From Knufia peltigerae (lineage: Eukaryota > Ascomycota > Eurotiomycetes > Chaetothyriales > Trichomeriaceae), in the NCBI GenBank assembly GCA_030247855.1, contig JAPDRN010000021.1:62001-126000 (forward strand): a stretch of DNA of 64,000 nucleotides, given 5' to 3'. This document shows, piece after piece, positions 50,447 through 62,903 of the stretch. The position numbers and the translations under genes were made by a program. The number at the start of each line of letters is the position of its first letter. Within the stretch, counting starts at the first letter, position 1. The notes beneath the pieces are model-generated. The model had not been told where the DNA came from. It made no database searches and worked only from the letters and a program-made list of their open reading frames with translations.

Positions 50447-53400
50447 ATGCCTACAAAGAAGAAAACCAAACCCCTTGCGGTGCAGACACCAATTCCAGAT
50501 CCTCCGACTCCCAATCCGCCTTCATTTGGAAGATCTCATCGTGGCTTAGAAGAGGAGATTGCGGACTATCCAGAAATCCAACGCAACGAGTTCTTGACTA
50601 CGAGGGCTATTTATCCCGACGAGTTTGAAAGAGTCCGCGGGCGAAAGGATGCCTGGCAGGTAAGTTCCAAGTGAGAGAATGGCTTCACCGCCTCAACTTC
50701 TAACACCACAACAGAGATACGAAAACCTAGCCTTTCAAGTCAGGATAGGCCCGCTTGAAAGCCCTGACTATTTTGCAAAACTAATCTTTGAGTTTCCACG
50801 CGAATATCCGAAAGTCAGGCCCAAAATCAACATTCTTGACGTTCAGCCAAAGGATCCGGCCATAAGAAAGCGCATTGAACAAATCACCGCCGATTATCCT
50901 CGCCAACACCAAGGGAATGAATGTGTTTACGAAGTCACCAGCGCCATAATGGACTTTCTCACCGAGATCAACCTTGACAAGGCTGCCAAGAAGAATGAGT
51001 TCAGTCTGGAGGAGGAGCGTGCGGCGAAAGAAGCGCGTACCAAGAAACAGCAAGAATCTGTTCGGAGACGACAAGAGGAAGAAACCGAAAAGCAGGAACT
51101 CCTGTTTGAATCAAAGGTCGAAAATGAAAAGCAAAGACGGCTCAAGACAATCACTCGCAAGATTACGGGAGATGAGAATGCCGACTTTTACGACGCCCCA
51201 GAGGAACCAATCCGATTTGATCAATCGATGACTTCACGAGACATTGTCACATCTACACCTTTCAAATTCAAAGCCGTGACTGGAAGATCAGTCATTCTCA
51301 AGCGCCCAGATAAGAAGGTCTTGATTGTGGCTCCACGCGTGGACATCGATCGAGTGCAGGCTCCTCGATTCCTGCTTAAGATGATATATCTCCCCGAAAC
51401 CATCGCACCCAAGGCCAAGCTACAAAAGTGCATGGAGGTTGTTGAACAAGATCTTGAATCATCGAAAGAGCATCGTCATCCAAATGTGGTGGACCTCATC
51501 AACTACAAAATTGAGCTTATGGACCTGGGTCAAGATGTCGGCCAGTGGAACCTTACGATTCTTTCGGAATTTGCCGAACAAGGCTCATTATCCGATCTTT
51601 TGGATATTGTTGGCGCTCTGAGTGCTGCAAGAATTCGCTCGTGGGCACGCCAGCTGGCTGATGCCTTGCTGTTTTTCGACCAACAAGGTTACGTTCACCC
51701 TGCAGTCCATGCAGGTAATGTGATGTTGTTTCGCTCTGCCAGTGGAGGTGTTACTGTCAAATTGGCTGATGGCTATGGTACGCAACTGCGCGATCTAGTC
51801 CGAGCAGCTCAGAGCCTCTCTGAGCCGTCCGAACAAGATCTTCCACTTTGGATCCCCCCTGAATTGAATTCAACCCCTCCTCGAAGATCAAATAAGACTT
51901 GCATCTGGGACCTTGGAATCATTATTATGCAGATGGCCGTTGAGAAGAATGTGAAAGAAACGTACACCTCCCCATACCAAGTCATCGCTGGCTGTGGCTT
52001 CGGGACAAACGCGACAAGACTTCTGACTGCAATGTTCCAAAGCGAGACAGGAAAGCGTCCGACTGCCTTCGAGCTTACTCGAAAGGCATTCTTCACGGAA
52101 GAGCGGGAGCCGATATTTCGGAACACGTACCCAGAAACACCTGGCACTCCAAGTCGACGTCGAAGATACAGTGATCGATTTGTTTCTCGATATCACAACG
52201 ACTTTGAGGAAGTCGAACGTATTGGCAAGGGTGGATTTGGAAATGTCTATCGCGCCAGACTGAAACTTGACGGACAGTTCTACGCTGTCAAAAAGATCGA
52301 AAGCACCTCCGAACGGGAATTGGAAGGAATTCTCGCCGAAGTCACGCTACTAGCACGATTGAATCATCCTTATGTTGTCCGATATTACAATTCTTGGGTT
52401 GAGCGAGAGGATGCAGAATACATCGAGGAATCCCCTCAACCGCGAGTTCCAGATCGATCATTACAGCAAGCTCCGGCGATAAGTACAGGCCATGACTTCT
52501 TGGAAGTTTCTGTCTATCGGAACCAAGGTGCTGAATACAGTAGCAGCGACGACGATGGAAACATGTTTGGCTACCAAGAACCTCCATCGCTTGATGAGCA
52601 AGAAGGCTATGAAGATGACAACGATCCGTTCAAGACTGATCCAGAGTCCAGTCGTCCAGACGAAGCACAGGCAAAGGAAGAAGAGCCAGAGTCCGATCCT
52701 TTTTCGGTCCGTATTCCAACAAGTCCGGGTTTTATGGGTAGCTACGACAACAACCCATTCGAGAACAGTACCGAATCTCCTTCGAATTCAATCGCCCCGA
52801 CGCGATCGCGAACTCCCCTGAGGCAGAAGCAAAAGTCCACCTTGTATATTCAGATGGAGCTCTGTGAGGGCAAAACCCTCTGGAATCGAATGAAAGAGGG
52901 GCTTTCTCAGGATGTCCCTGCTGTCTGGAGGCTGTTCCGCCGCATTGTCGAGGGGCTTGCGTACATCCACGCACAGAGCATCGTGCATCGCGATCTCAAA
53001 CCAGAAAACATCTTCCTGGATGCTCATGACAACCCCAAGATCGGTGACTTTGGACTTGCTACTGCAGGACAAACTGTGTCGAAACCCAATGTGTCCAAGC
53101 CAGGCATGACCATCACAGATTCTTGGGGGGTTGGTACCAAAGGTTACACTGCTCCTGAACTCTTGGAACGTGGCAAGAAATACGACGCCCGAGCAGATAT
53201 GTATTCCCTGGGAATCATGTTCTTCGAAATGTGCTATCCAATTCCTACACAATACGAAAAGAACATCCTGCTTCAAGGTTTGGCCAAACAGCCACCTCAG
53301 TTGCCGGCATTCTTCGAAGAAGATATTCACCAAACACAAGGCGAGATCATTTCACAACTTGTCAACATTGACCAACAATTCAGACCTACCGCGAGGGAAT

Positions 53401-54938
53401 TGTTAGACAGTGGAAAGATTCCGGAACCTCTGGAAGAGGAGAAATTCCAACGCTTCATAGACCGACTGGCCGAGCAGAATCCTGAAGAGTACCAAGACCT
53501 TATCGGCAAACTATTCTCCAAGCCAAATGATCCTGTTTCGAGCCTCGCCTGGGAAGATCGTTCTGGAGAAAGCATGGTACCTGTTGATCCAATGCTGTGG
53601 ATATCAGTCACCGACCAACTGAAGGTGATCTTCCGCCGACACGGCGCAATCGAAGCTCCCAGACAAGGCATCATTCCGAAGACCGGATTCACACCAAATC
53701 CCGCCATCTTTCTTGACCCTTCGGGCCTCACAGTACAACTCCCGGAAGACTTGACGCTGCCTTTTGCTAGAACACTTGGACAAATTCCATGCAATCTCGC
53801 AAAGACCTATTGCTTTGGTGCTGTCTACCGTGCTACCGTACCTGGCAACCAGCCTCGACAAGTCCCTGAAGTGGACTTTGATTTTGTCTCACAGAGCGCC
53901 AGGGATCTATCACTCAAGGAAGCCGAGGTCATCAAAGTCATGGACGAAATTCTTCACGAATTCCCGGCACTCGCGGCTCGAGAATGGACAATCTATCTCA
54001 CCCACGCAGACTTGATTGACATTGTTCTAGACTTTTGTCGCATCAAATCCCACGACGTCCCACAAGTCAAGCAGGCTCTTTCTTATCTATCCACGGGTGA
54101 CGGCAAATGGGAAAAGGTACGCGAGAGACTTCGAAGCACGGCGATCAACATCGCAGAGACCTCTGTGACGGACCTCTCGAAATTCAATGTCGTCGGTGAC
54201 GTGGAACGAGTCCGGACCAAATTTTCACAGTTGTTCGGCCAGGGAGACCACTTGAACAAGGCCTTGTCACTTTTTGCGCGACTCGACGAGCTCGTCCACG
54301 TCCTTCGACAAATGTCCATACAGACACAAGTCCTCGTCGCCCCCCTCCGCAACAACGCCGAACACCTCTACCGAGGCAGCGTGCTCTTCCAGTGCATGGA
54401 AAAGAGTCACCGGAAACTCCTCGCCGTCGGTGGCCGCTACGACTCCCTCATCCAAGAGTTCCAGACCAAATCCGACAAAGGGTCGACTCGCGCCGTGGGC
54501 TTCCGCCTCAACATCCTGGACCTCCTCGCGTACGTCCGAGGACAGTCAAAGGCGCAACAGCAACAACATCACCACAAGACCGGCAGGTACGCCGGCGGCG
54601 GCGCCGGCGGCGGTGGTGGTGCCGAGACCAAGACGGTGCCCCGATACGGTGACGTCTTGGTCACCAGTTTCGACCCAAATACCCTCAAGAGTGTGTGCGT
54701 CGAGGTCGTTTCTTCCTTGTGGGCCGCCGGCCTCAGCGCCGAGTTGTCGGAGGAGTTTCGCTCCCTGGAGGAGCTGGAGAGGGCGTACCGCGTCGAGGGC
54801 GCCAACTACTGGTTGGTCATTGTCAGGGGGGGCGCCGACCGCGGCATGAAGGTGCGCAGTCCCACCCGCGCCGAACACGAGGTCAAACTGGCCGAGTTGG
54901 TGGGCTTCTTGCGCCTGAACATGGCCAAGAACAAGTAG
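50447..54938 (+). CDS. gcn2: eIF2-alpha kinase Gcn2
   Basis: Exons 50447..50659 and 50715..54938 give 1478 residues. In order: an N-terminal RWD domain (about 40-160) that binds Gcn1; a charged coiled segment; a pseudokinase domain (about 220-530) lacking normal catalytic motifs; and the active kinase, with G-loop GKGGFG (about 574), AVKK (about 595), a large acidic Ser/Asp/Glu insert, HRDLKPEN (about 829) and DFGLAT (about 849). A histidyl-tRNA-synthetase-like domain (about 1030-1370) and a C-terminal ribosome-binding/dimer domain follow. Gcn2 senses uncharged tRNA in amino-acid starvation and phosphorylates eIF2alpha. A Gly/His/Gln-rich low-complexity loop sits in the HisRS-like part (54555-54630). 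The intron falls inside the RWD domain. It is divergent from rbg1, another translation factor. Confidence 0.95.
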
Positions 54939-55423
54939 TTTTGTTTTTCGCTTTTGCTTCCTTGGACAATGAGGGAGGTGTCCGTTCTGTTGAGTTTTCA
55001 TAGCCCGCCTGTACAATTTTGACCAACCCACTTCTTAAGCATTAAATTGTTGTTTCGTTGAACGCCCTTGTTGCGCCTCGACGAACGCGGTCGTTGTAGA
55101 GTACTTGGATTCGGGTGTCTCGTCTGTGTCAAAAGAACGAGGAATGGCTCAGGGAGCCAATGCCGTCTAGAGTCGTCCCATCGGTCAAGGTTCCTGTCCA
55201 CTGTCGTTGAGTATATTGATGCTTGTCCTTACGATTTTAGAATAGCTACAGCTTTTAAGAGGGGACATTGTTGAACGGGAATATGTGTTGACCCTATCAT
55301 TATGCAAGGTACCGACACGATCGGAGGTTGTAGGACGGATTTAAATATGCATGATGGTCGACATCATGATAAACCCTTCTATTGAAAGAACAGTTTACAT
55401 TGTGTGGGCCGTCCATCTACAAC
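54939..55423. other. Convergent 3' region of gcn2 and the YebC gene
   Basis: About 480 bp without a supported gene. Confidence 0.5.
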
Positions 55424-56370
55424 TCAATGATCGGATTGCGAAGTTGCATTGACATACAAGTTCTGCAAAGACGGGTCCTCTTCGAGCGCCTCCAGCACTT
55501 TACCCACCTCCTCTTCCTGCTCTGGGGTCAAGCTCACCATGCTTTCCCCGTTGGGATCGTAAACGACCTCCGCCTTGTCCACCCGCAGGCCCAATTTCTC
55601 TTGCAACTTCTTCGCGACGTCCATCACGTCCTCGGGGGGCGTATCAATCACGAGCCTACCATCCTCATCCGTGCTGACGTCGTCCGCGCCGGCCTCGATC
55701 GCATCCTCGAGGGCCTCATCAACCCCGACCTTGCTTCCCTGATCATTCTCCTGTTGCTCTTCGAAAGTGATGCGTCCCTTTTTCTCGAACAGGAACGCGG
55801 TCGGAGTGACGGCAGCGCCGGCGCGAGATAGAATCAGTCGTATGTCTTGCAGGGTGCGAGCCTTGTTGTCGGTCTGACATTCGAGAAGGGCCGCGACGCC
55901 GTGGGGTAGCATTGTCTCGATGATCAGATTTTCCAGTGTTGCTCCGGAGGGAGACTTTCCCTGCCCTTTGAGGATGGCATGTTCGATGGAAGATTTGGCC
56001 AGCTGGCCCTTTTTTGCGGCGACGATGGCGGCACTGAGGCGTGGGTTCAAAGTTGGGTCTGGACCGCCGACTGGAACGAATATCAGTACAATGAACAGCC
56101 ATGAATGGGCTCAGAACGGGAATGGTCAAGCATACGTCTGGAAGCGATGATAATGTCAGACGACAGCTGCGTCCTCAATTTACTTGTTCGGGCATCTGCG
56201 CGTGCTTTGTCGTGCTTGATCTTGGACCAGCGATTGTGTCCGGACAGCTTAGGAACTGCACCTGAAAATTGTCTGCGCCAGGACGACGGACATGGCTCAT
56301 GGATGACGCGAGAACTCCATGGCGCGGAGTAGAAGCGTAAACTCCGAAGAGGAACTCGAGCCGATCCCAT
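55424..56370 (-). CDS. Mitochondrial YebC/TACO1-family protein
   Basis: Exons complement(55424..56070, 56136..56370) give 293 residues; the 65-nt intron begins GTATGC. The first 45 residues are rich in Arg and Ser and lack acidic residues, a mitochondrial presequence. The YebC signature follows: GHNRWSKIKHDKARADA, the GGPDPTLNPRL helix, a KGQ-x-AKSSIEHAILKGQG block and VTPTAFLFEKKG. Members bind mitochondrial mRNA or ribosomes; human TACO1 activates COX1 translation and yeast Dpc29 is a general mitochondrial translation factor. The acidic second half, with an EDAIEAGADDV-type segment, is the typical domain 2. Orthology is clear; the precise mRNA target is not. Confidence 0.9.
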
Positions 56371-56904
56371 GCAAATTCTCGAGGTGCTAGAAGTCGTGAA
56401 TTTGATGTGCACCGTCGAGGGATTGAGAACAAGCAGTTTGTATTGTATCCCGACAATACCAATTTCTGATTGGCGGGAGTCGGGAGTCTCTCGAGGACGG
56501 TGTTGCTGCTTTAATGCGGCGACTGCACCCATATGGGCTCAACTCCTGCATAATGCTTTATCACTCGGGGATATAGTTGCTATAGTCAAAGTGGGAGTTT
56601 AATACTTGTACTGGTACTGCGATCAGAACTGTCAATGGGAGTGAGGTTCAGGTATTGTATCACCCCTAGGAACATCGTACCTCATCAAGATACAACGGTC
56701 TCGTTAAGGCGGCGTGTGGACACTGTACAGTCATTTGACGACGAACTGGCACGAATGACCTGTTCTTTGGATCTGATATTTTCTTGGATTCTTCATTGAT
56801 ACATGACAAGCATAAAGTGAGACACTCACAATCTCTCTGTGACCCTATTGGTCAGACATAATCCATTTGCTAGAGGGAGACCTTTCGGCTAGTGCGTTGC
56901 AAGC
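56371..56904. other. Divergent promoter region of the YebC and cog1 genes
   Basis: 530 bp; no gene supported. Confidence 0.5.
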
Positions 56905-59036
56905 ATGGAATCTGGAGCCGTTTTAACATCCTGGCACCAGGCTTTCGAAGAGCATCGTATTCCTACAACGCGGGCCATCGAAAAGCAATTACGCGCAAAT
57001 GCTTCGAGAGACAAGGAAAAGCTCAGAGGCTTGGTTGGGTGAGTGCTGGACCTGTCCGCGCCGACATTGAACTACAATCTGACAACTTTCACAGTGGCAG
57101 TTATCGCGAGTTTTTAGCAACTGCAGAGGCGATTGTAGTCTTGGAAGAGAAAGCGCAAGCAGCTGAACGGCATATCTCATCTATAAGTCATGATTGCAGG
57201 CCACCACAGTACGACTCGGCGCGTCGGCCGCTGCCCACAGACAAGGTGACTTTGGCTCAATTTCGACTCTTACACCGGTGTTACACGACTTCGGTGACAT
57301 GTCTTCAGAACCAAGACATCTTGAAATGTTCCAAGTTGACTCTTTTGTCACGACTGTTGTTGAGATCATTAGGAAACGAAAGCTCCTTGTCCTCGAGCCT
57401 CGAGCATATGAGAGGGAAACTAGGAGCACTCCGGCAGCGCCTCCTTCGTCAGGTCAATGCCAAGCTGGTCAATCCTGCCTCCAGTGTTCCGGGGCTAGTC
57501 GATGCGGTGTGTTCGTACTGTCTGGTCACTGATGTCTCGTCAAGCAAGGCTCTAGATCACCTTCGCGAACGTCGACTCGACAAGTTACGTCGTCAATTAG
57601 GTGCTTCTCGCAACCGCTCGGCCATCTGCGAAGCTCTTCGATACCAGCTTGTATCTCTGCAATTATTCAAAACACTCACCGGGCATCCGGTATCAGAGGC
57701 AGTAAACAATCTTCAGAGGAAGGCAATATTAGCCGACCCTGCTTTGAGAGAGCTTGAGTCTCTCGACCTGGATCGGACTTGGCCTTTACTGCCTGAGGAG
57801 ATTCAGACCTTTGTGCCGTACTTCCAACGGACCGCATCTACTTCTGAAGAAATGCATACTAAACTAGAGACATGGTCCAAGGAGTCTTGCGGTATACTCG
57901 AGAAAGCCATCAACGAGCATCTTGCGGGATTGAACGATGCCGTCGAGGTCCTTGAATTGAGACGAGAACTCTTCACCCTGCTGTTGCCAATGTACTTCTC
58001 TACACCAGCTAACAGAGACATTAGCAGTTGCATCAGGAAGTCGTTAAATGATCAAATGAGAGACATATGTCAAGATCAGGGGTCCAGACTTAACAAGATC
58101 GCAGAAGAGCTTGTGACTGCATCACGTTCCAGCCCCTCTAGCAATTCACTATGGTCACCTGAGATGGTTCAGACACCTCTCGACCAGGGAGGATCGAAGA
58201 TGATCAAGAGATTGAAAGTGCGACATTCTGGGCTTAACAAAGCTCTCTCGAAAGCGACAAAGGCGTTGGACGACTGGGTCGCAGGTATACATGCAGCCAA
58301 GGATCAAATCAACGAACTCTCCAAAATACGATGGCGAGATATGATGGAAGAGCCAGATGAGGAAGAGGAGGATGAAGCAACACTTGAAGTCCGGATGCTT
58401 TGCGAAGACGACCCCGATTATTATAGCAAGAACTTGCAGGAGTCTGCACGGAAAGCGGTGTCTGGGTACGAGGAATGCCTTGTGACAGCCGCGTCCGAGG
58501 TCATCGCGCAGCCTTCAGACCTCTCTCGTGTTGTTTACGTTGTCCGCGCGATCAGGATATCAGCCGGAGTCTTGTACAAAGCGTTCCCAGAAGAGACGCA
58601 CGCATCAAAGGTGGTTGAAAAGATGCATGATCTCCACAAGGTTGTCGCCGATGAAGTCGTTCGACAGCTGAAGGAAGCCGGTCGTGGGAACGGCAGAGCA
58701 CCAAAATGCGACACGAGCCAGCTTCCTGAGGGCATGCCTTCGCCCAAGGCCTTTATGGCTTTGCGGCGGCTGTGCCGGGTCATGGCTGATATTGGCGGGA
58801 CCGATATATGGACCATGCCTGCAGTGACCTTGGTCAAGAAAGCAGTTGCGGCAGAGATTTTTGACCCAGAGTCTAAAGGCAACTATGTCGACACGGATTT
58901 CGACGAGGCGTATTTTAGAGTGGCGCTGCAAGACGGCTCCGACATTGCAAAGCCGAAGCTCACCGAATCCGAGAAGACACAACAAGCAATTGAGTACTGG
59001 ACGAGGACGAAGCTGCTGTTTGGCATGATTGCTTGA
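56905..59036 (+). CDS. cog1: Conserved oligomeric Golgi complex subunit 1
   Basis: Exons 56905..57038 and 57095..59036 give 691 residues; the 56-nt intron (GTGAGT to CACAG) splits the GGSYR motif. The N-terminal helix (KLRGLVGGSYREFLATAEAIVVLEEKAQ) is the Cog1/Vps51-type tethering-complex signature. The remainder is helical with Leu heptads and an acidic EEPDEEEEDEATLEV loop near residue 470. COG tethers retrograde vesicles at the cis-Golgi and keeps glycosylation enzymes recycling; Cog1 scaffolds the lobe A and lobe B subunits. Length fits filamentous-fungal Cog1. The first exon was not visible as a long ORF and was found by the splice signals. Confidence 0.85.
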
Positions 59037-59471
59037 ATAGAGTTATTCACATGAAGTAATCGCATTCAACTTTTCGAATCAACCATTTTCTCGTTGGCTT
59101 CACGGCTCTGTCCTTCGTCAACCTTGGGCTCGTTGAATGCCAGAGCTGGCCCTGTCAATCAGAAAGAAACAATTCCTACGTCGCGTTCCTGAGTTCACCA
59201 CCCCCTTTTTATAAAGAATCTGAGGTCAAGTTACTGTTATGATGCCACAAGTTCCGCACAAATTGTCTGCCCGTTCTCCAAAGTTGGTGACTCTTGCGCA
59301 GTGCCTATTATGAGACATGAATTCGCGGCCAAAATTTTAGGCCAATTGATCTTGTGTTCCCCCATCTCAACTCTCATTCTTCCATCTTCTCTTTGTTCTT
59401 TCAAAAGTCCAAAACGTACTGTTGTCAGGACAGGAAATCGTAGCTTCGTCCTCATATTGATCCACTGCTCG

Positions 59472-59483
59472 TATATATATATA
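59472..59483. repeat. (TA)n microsatellite
   Basis: Short alternating TA run in the gene-poor interval. Confidence 0.75.
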
Positions 59484-60060
59484 TGTACATATCTTATGAT
59501 ATCTAAAGGAAAGTTGCAGCAGGCAAATCTCGAGCACTTTCGTCTCCCAAAGAACACTAGGAACAGCGGCATTCGTTGCTGACGAATCCTTACCAAGGAG
59601 AATGCACAGAAAGCTGTGGAAGAAGCACATCGTCTCTGGGGTCCTATCGAAGCGTTGGACCCAGAAGCACTACCGACACTGCAAAGCTTTCGACCTTGTG
59701 GATGATCTCCGGAACTGGGACAGGAGTCTCGTGGACGCATATCGGAGTCGAGTCTGCACGAGATGTTGTTCTCTCTGTGGACAAGACATTGTCATCGCGA
59801 ACCTTGGTTAAGATGCCCTTGTCAGCAAACAATACCATCGTCAGTAAGTCTTTTTTGTTCTGTACACTTCTGAGTTCATCCTTTCACTTTTCTCTCGTCG
59901 TCCCCGCCCTTCTGATAAGGCTTCTATATTGCTATCTTCTCTTTAGACCTTACTGCTGACCGATTTTATCACAGTCAACAAGATAGTGCGACCTGAACGA
60001 ACCTGAATGACCTTCGACGTCGGACCCGGTTGAAACTTTGAGAAAAGTGGCATCGGCAGC

Positions 60061-60461
60061 ATGACATTACTTCCGACCAAACCGAGTGTCACGAAAACGT
60101 AAGTTGAAACCAAACTGTTTGACCTTGTGGTGTACTGACCGTCTGTAGCCTCACGTCTCTCAAGCGAGCCGGTCTGAGACAACTTTGGCCTATCATCCGC
60201 AAGCACCTCCCACAACTGGAGAACTTCTGCAAGTATTCTCACGACACCGATGACGACAAGGTCGTAGACGAGACTCTGACGTGCGGATCATGTTTTAGGC
60301 GTCTCTTTGCAATGATTATTACTGACGAAGGCAATAAGGTGAAAACCCCTCGGCACCATCACAAATCCAACGTTTGGAAAAAGCAATCACAGCATAGTCA
60401 AAATCTCTCTCTCGAGAGAGAGAGAATCTTGGTTGAATTGCGTGGTGAGATTGCATGGTGA
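60061..60461 (+). CDS. Small spliced candidate gene, 116 residues
   Basis: Exons 60061..60098 and 60149..60461 join over a 50-nt intron with GTAAGT, a CTGAC branch and a CTGTAG acceptor, all close to consensus. The product is basic at the start and end, with a helix-like LKRAGLRQLWPIIRKHL, an acidic DTDDDK turn and a CGSCFRR motif that could hold a metal. It has no signal peptide. The last 20 residues derive from the GA-rich repeat and may be read through past a true donor (GTGAAA after 60337). No family recognised. Confidence 0.35.
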
Positions 60462-61133
60462 ACGGTGCGCCGGATGATGGCTCTCAAATCTAGAAACCCC
60501 AGTCAATCTTTTGTTCACTGAATGCGACTTTGGAACATGAGTCCAGAGATCAAGGGCACAAGTCCTCCAAACCTTTAAGGTCGGGACCAAGCACACAGGC
60601 GGAACGAACTCGCAAACCCTACACGTCCTTACGCAAACTAAACCAAGTCCCTTTCAGGGCCTGGTCTGAGAAAAGACCGGGTTAATTTTTGCTAGGAGCC
60701 TGTCAATCTCCGGTATGCCTCCCAGTATCTCCACGATACCATGTGAAGAGACATGAGTGAAGAAGGGTCTGGCTACTGTGTACATATATAAAAGCATATC
60801 TCGAAGCTAATGTAGCAGTCAGAAAAAACATCTCCGCCGCGTCACGCTAAAATCATAATATTTAATCTTTTCAGGACAATCACTACATCTACGACGCCAT
60901 TTAAACGCCCGCAGTCGTCCATGCCTTCTCGGGAGGTACAGAGTACAAAACCCTGCGAGCTGTTTCGAGATATACGGGCACCCATCATGGCGAGAGAAGC
61001 GATGAAGCATAGCAGAGACCACAAAGTACCAAGTGGCAAACACTGCAAATCAGAAAGGCTGGATGGATCCAAAAAGAACGAAAAAAAAAAACTCGAGTCA
61101 CGCAGCACCACATAAAAGGCGAAGAAAAGGATG

Positions 61134-62903
61134 TCATGACGATATTGTTATTATTAATGACTTAGGGTCTGTTGAAACTATGGTGCCGGACATATTCTCA
61201 CTCATCTCATTGTCCGGCGTCACGTCGTCGTAGGGGAAGGCATAACCCCGGCCGTCGACCTCCAGCTGGTGGACCAGCTTGCTGTACCAATTGGTGGTCT
61301 GGGCACCGTAATAGGAACTCGAACTTACTCCGTCCGGCTGGACGTTGCCTCCGTCGAGAAGGAGGGTGGAACGATTGAAGGCGGCGCACAGGCGGGGCAC
61401 CACCGCGGCCTGGACGTCCGTGGCGGAAGAGTCGAGGACGAACGGGCCGGTCGAACAGCTGAAGATGTCCGTAGCCGAAGGCTTTGCGAACGTCCCACTC
61501 GAGCCGCTGTCGGCCGTGCAGGTGAGGAGGTCGCCGCCGACGGTGCACGAAATGTTGCCCACCTGCCCGGATTGGCTGTTGATGATCAGGGGTTGACCGG
61601 AGTAGGTGGACCAGACTTGGTCGACGTAGGATGTCCAGTAGTCCGCAAAGGCATCCGGGGTTCTGTCGATGTAGTCGGCGGGAGCCAGGACGTGGTAGGG
61701 TCGTCCGTTGGCGTCGGCGACGCAGAGCTCGTTCCAGGGGTACCCATCCGTCGACGCCTGAGATGCCAAGTCCGCGCAGAGAGACTGGATGGCGTTCGGC
61801 TGCAGGCCGGGGGTCGTTTGCGTTCCGATGTCCGTGCCCGTCAGGGTGATTTTCAAGTTCATGCTGACGAAGTCGACGTAGGTGGTGTCCGCATAGATGA
61901 TGCCATCCGCCGTGTACGTGAATTCCACAAAGCCCCAGGTGGTGGCGTTCTCCGCGGGCCCGGAAATCGAAGGCTCGACCAAAGCCGGGCCTGTGGCGGC
62001 CAGGACGACCGAAAACTGCAAGCTCCCCTGAGCGAGCCATATTCTGCCCCCGGAAACGTTGGTCGGCATTGTCAAGTTTGTTGATTGACCCGAGCCGGGT
62101 ACCGGGATTGTGATCTGGTCGGCCGGGATCACGGTGGGAACTGACGAAGAGATCCCCGATGAGGGATAGTACCACTGGCCATCGGGCTGTAATAAGACAA
62201 GCAAGCCATTCGCGTCAATGCCAGTCAGGTACACGTTCACACCGTCTCCCTGGGAGTCAATAGAAAGTGGTAACCCAGTAGCGGATGCACCCCCGGAAGA
62301 TATGGTGGTGCTGGCTTCAACAGAGGCAGTGGTTAGGGTCTCGAAAGATAGGGTGGTAAGGGGCACAGTGGGTGAGGTAGTAACGGGCTCAGAATAGGTG
62401 GTGGTAGTAGTAGCTTCAAAGGATGAGGAGGTAAGGGGCACAGAAGGTGAGGTAGTAATGGACTCAGAGTAGGTGGTGGTCGTAGCTTCAAAGGATGAGG
62501 AGGTAAGGGGCACAGAAGGTGAGGTAGTGATGGGCTCAGAGTAGGTGGTGGTAAAGGATGAGGAGGGAAGGGCCACAGACGATGTGGTGACGATGGTCTC
62601 GGAAGATGAGGTAGTAATAGGCAGGGAATAGGTGGTGGTTTCAGGTTCAAAAGAGGTGGTGAGGGCTTCAGGATAAGTGGTGGTAGTAATAGCCTCAACG
62701 GATGACAAGGTAATATCCTCCCAAGCCGTGGCGGTTCTGGTCAACCACGGCGGAGTGAAGGCCTGAGCATCACAATCGGGTTGCCAGGCACAATCTGGTC
62801 GGAAACCATTATTACCTGTATGCCGTGAAAATGGAAAGGCAGAGCTTCTGGGTATCAAGGAAAACGACAGAAATAACGACAGGAGCGCGGCTTCGTGAGG
62901 CAT
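61134..62903 (-). CDS. Secreted GH64-family beta-1,3-glucanase with Thr/Ser-rich repeats
   Basis: Single exon, 589 residues from the ATG at 62903, which opens a good signal peptide (about 1-22). The frame continues upstream but without a better start. Residues about 60-205 form a Thr/Ser-rich linker with 24-residue repeats built around TTTYSE-x-ITTSPSVPLT. From about residue 210 the glucanase domain follows. It carries the WGFVEFTYTADG and YVDFVS segments that hold the conserved Glu and Asp of GH64, a laminaripentaose-producing fold related to thaumatin. It ends with a VSTDPKSLIITISS tail. Its role would be remodelling or digestion of beta-1,3-glucan outside the cell. The linker is probably O-mannosylated. 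Confidence 0.85.
   Translation of the reverse strand: MPHEAALLSLFLSFSLIPRSSAFPFSRHTGNNGFRPDCAWQPDCDAQAFTPPWLTRTATAWEDITLSSVEAITTTTYPEALTTSFEPETTTYSLPITTSSSETIVTTSSVALPSSSFTTTYSEPITTSPSVPLTSSSFEATTTTYSESITTSPSVPLTSSSFEATTTTTYSEPVTTSPTVPLTTLSFETLTTASVEASTTISSGGASATGLPLSIDSQGDGVNVYLTGIDANGLLVLLQPDGQWYYPSSGISSSVPTVIPADQITIPVPGSGQSTNLTMPTNVSGGRIWLAQGSLQFSVVLAATGPALVEPSISGPAENATTWGFVEFTYTADGIIYADTTYVDFVSMNLKITLTGTDIGTQTTPGLQPNAIQSLCADLASQASTDGYPWNELCVADANGRPYHVLAPADYIDRTPDAFADYWTSYVDQVWSTYSGQPLIINSQSGQVGNISCTVGGDLLTCTADSGSSGTFAKPSATDIFSCSTGPFVLDSSATDVQAAVVPRLCAAFNRSTLLLDGGNVQPDGVSSSSYYGAQTTNWYSKLVHQLEVDGRGYAFPYDDVTPDNEMSENMSGTIVSTDPKSLIITISS
62350..62560. repeat. 72-bp tandem repeats in the GH64 gene
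   Basis: Two near-identical 72-bp units (62413-62484 and 62485-62556), preceded by a diverged one (about 62358-62412), encode a 24-residue Ser/Thr-rich repeat. Confidence 0.8.

Larger units (their letters stand above)
59037..61133. other. 2.1-kb interval with only weak coding signals
   Basis: Several overlapping short ORFs on both strands (59237-59740, 59576-59959, 59943-60242) but no clear gene. The small spliced candidate at 60061-60461 is described separately. A (TA)n run lies at 59472-59483 and a CTCTCTCTCGAGAGAGAGAGA inverted run at about 60404-60424. Confidence 0.4.
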
